NCBI GenBank assembly: GCA_026419635.1 | Contig: JANZZB010000094.1 | Coordinates: forward strand, 1 to 6,204 | Length of the DNA: 6,204 nt | Direction of reading: 5' to 3' | Source: Clostridiales bacterium | GTDB taxonomy: Bacteria > Bacillota > Clostridia > Oscillospirales > Butyricicoccaceae | In this document: in pieces, positions 5,871-6,204 of the stretch | Layout of the letters: every line of letters begins with the position of its first letter | Position numbering within the stretch: position 1 is the stretch's first letter | Notes under the pieces: model-generated | The model's database searches: none | The model's input: the letters and a program-made list of their open reading frames with translations, nothing else | Told to the model about the DNA's origin: nothing | Made by a program: the position numbers and the translations under genes

Positions 5871-6204
5871 ATGGAAGGTTTTCTGGAAGTTTTTAATCAT
5901 TATGCAAAATCCGAACTAATGATACTAGTTCCGGTTCTTTTTATAATTAACAAAGTAATTCTTCAAAGCGATATAAAAAATCAATATTTGCCACTCATCA
6001 CTTCTGCCATATCTGTTGCTTTGTGCGGCGTATACACGTTTGCGAATGTTAATACTCCTGATTTTCCGTCTATTCTTTTAGCAATATTTGTTTCAGTAAC
6101 ACAAGGAATTTTATATGCCGGAGCCAGTATTTTCGGTGGCTTGATTATGAATCCTTCTAGCACTGCTTCGGTAATCAGACTGAAAGATGAACACAATTCA
6201 AAAA
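5871..6204 (+). CDS. Holin-like small membrane protein (partial, 3' end outside window)
   Basis: 111 codons are visible with no stop, so the gene continues past the right edge. The start is strong: AAAGGAG lies eight bases before the ATG. The protein has a short polar N-terminus and three predicted membrane spans at about 15-31 (ELMILVPVLFIINKVIL), 40-58 and 67-92. The patterns LMILVPVLFII and VTQGILYAGASIFGG resemble small phage-type holins of the Phage_holin_5_2 kind, from memory and not from a search. A polar tail begins near residue 94 and ends in charged RLKDEHNSK, consistent with a cytoplasmic C-terminus close to its end. Holins form membrane lesions that release murein hydrolases, but chromosomal relatives in Clostridia may serve export or developmental roles. 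The gene follows the 84-residue gene and may be cotranscribed with it. No phage structural gene is visible. A non-holin membrane protein cannot be excluded. Confidence 0.65.
   Translation, partial: MEGFLEVFNHYAKSELMILVPVLFIINKVILQSDIKNQYLPLITSAISVALCGVYTFANVNTPDFPSILLAIFVSVTQGILYAGASIFGGLIMNPSSTASVIRLKDEHNSK

Noticed and set aside
1..6204. Complete prophage, insertion sequence, CRISPR array, tRNA or rRNA
   Set aside because: No integrase, transposase, terminal repeats, spaced direct repeats or RNA-gene signatures were found. The holin-like gene alone does not establish a prophage.

Overview
The window most likely comes from a low-GC Firmicute of class Clostridia, possibly Oscillospirales/Ruminococcaceae. 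This is inferred from A+T-rich spacers, AGGAG-type ribosome binding sites, a long bifunctional Rel and the gene order recJ-rel-dtd-MBL hydrolase. No rRNA or other taxonomic marker is present, so the placement is an inference.

About 85% of the window is one leftward (minus-strand) gene run. Read in its own direction it starts at a good extended -10 promoter (5354-5383). It then contains recJ (single-strand DNA exonuclease, 5321 to 3240), rel ((p)ppGpp synthetase/hydrolase, 3111 to 937), dtd (D-aminoacyl-tRNA deacylase, 876 to 421) and the first 138 codons of a metallo-beta-lactamase-fold hydrolase (414 to beyond position 1). This is a conserved housekeeping neighbourhood of DNA repair, stringent response and translation quality control. 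The apt gene that often lies between recJ and rel in Firmicutes is absent here, leaving a 128-bp spacer. dtd and the MBL gene are nearly contiguous (6 bp apart) and share the same 11-base translation-initiation sequence.

A 205-bp divergent spacer (5322-5526) separates this run from a rightward pair of small membrane-protein genes. It carries the recJ promoter on the left and an interrupted palindrome (5431-5453) in the middle. The first rightward gene (5527-5781) encodes an unrecognised 84-residue protein with a Pro-rich head, one clear membrane helix and a polar tail. The second (5871 to the window edge) has three predicted membrane helices and resembles small phage-type holins. The 89-bp gap between them holds inverted repeats, and a GC-rich hairpin-forming patch sits in the last codons of the first gene. 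This pair is the only part that looks non-housekeeping: a possible holin-like export, lysis or envelope cassette whose third partner, if any, lies outside the window.

I saw no tRNA, rRNA, CRISPR array, insertion sequence, integrase or attachment site. No gene-free stretch exceeds 300 bases.
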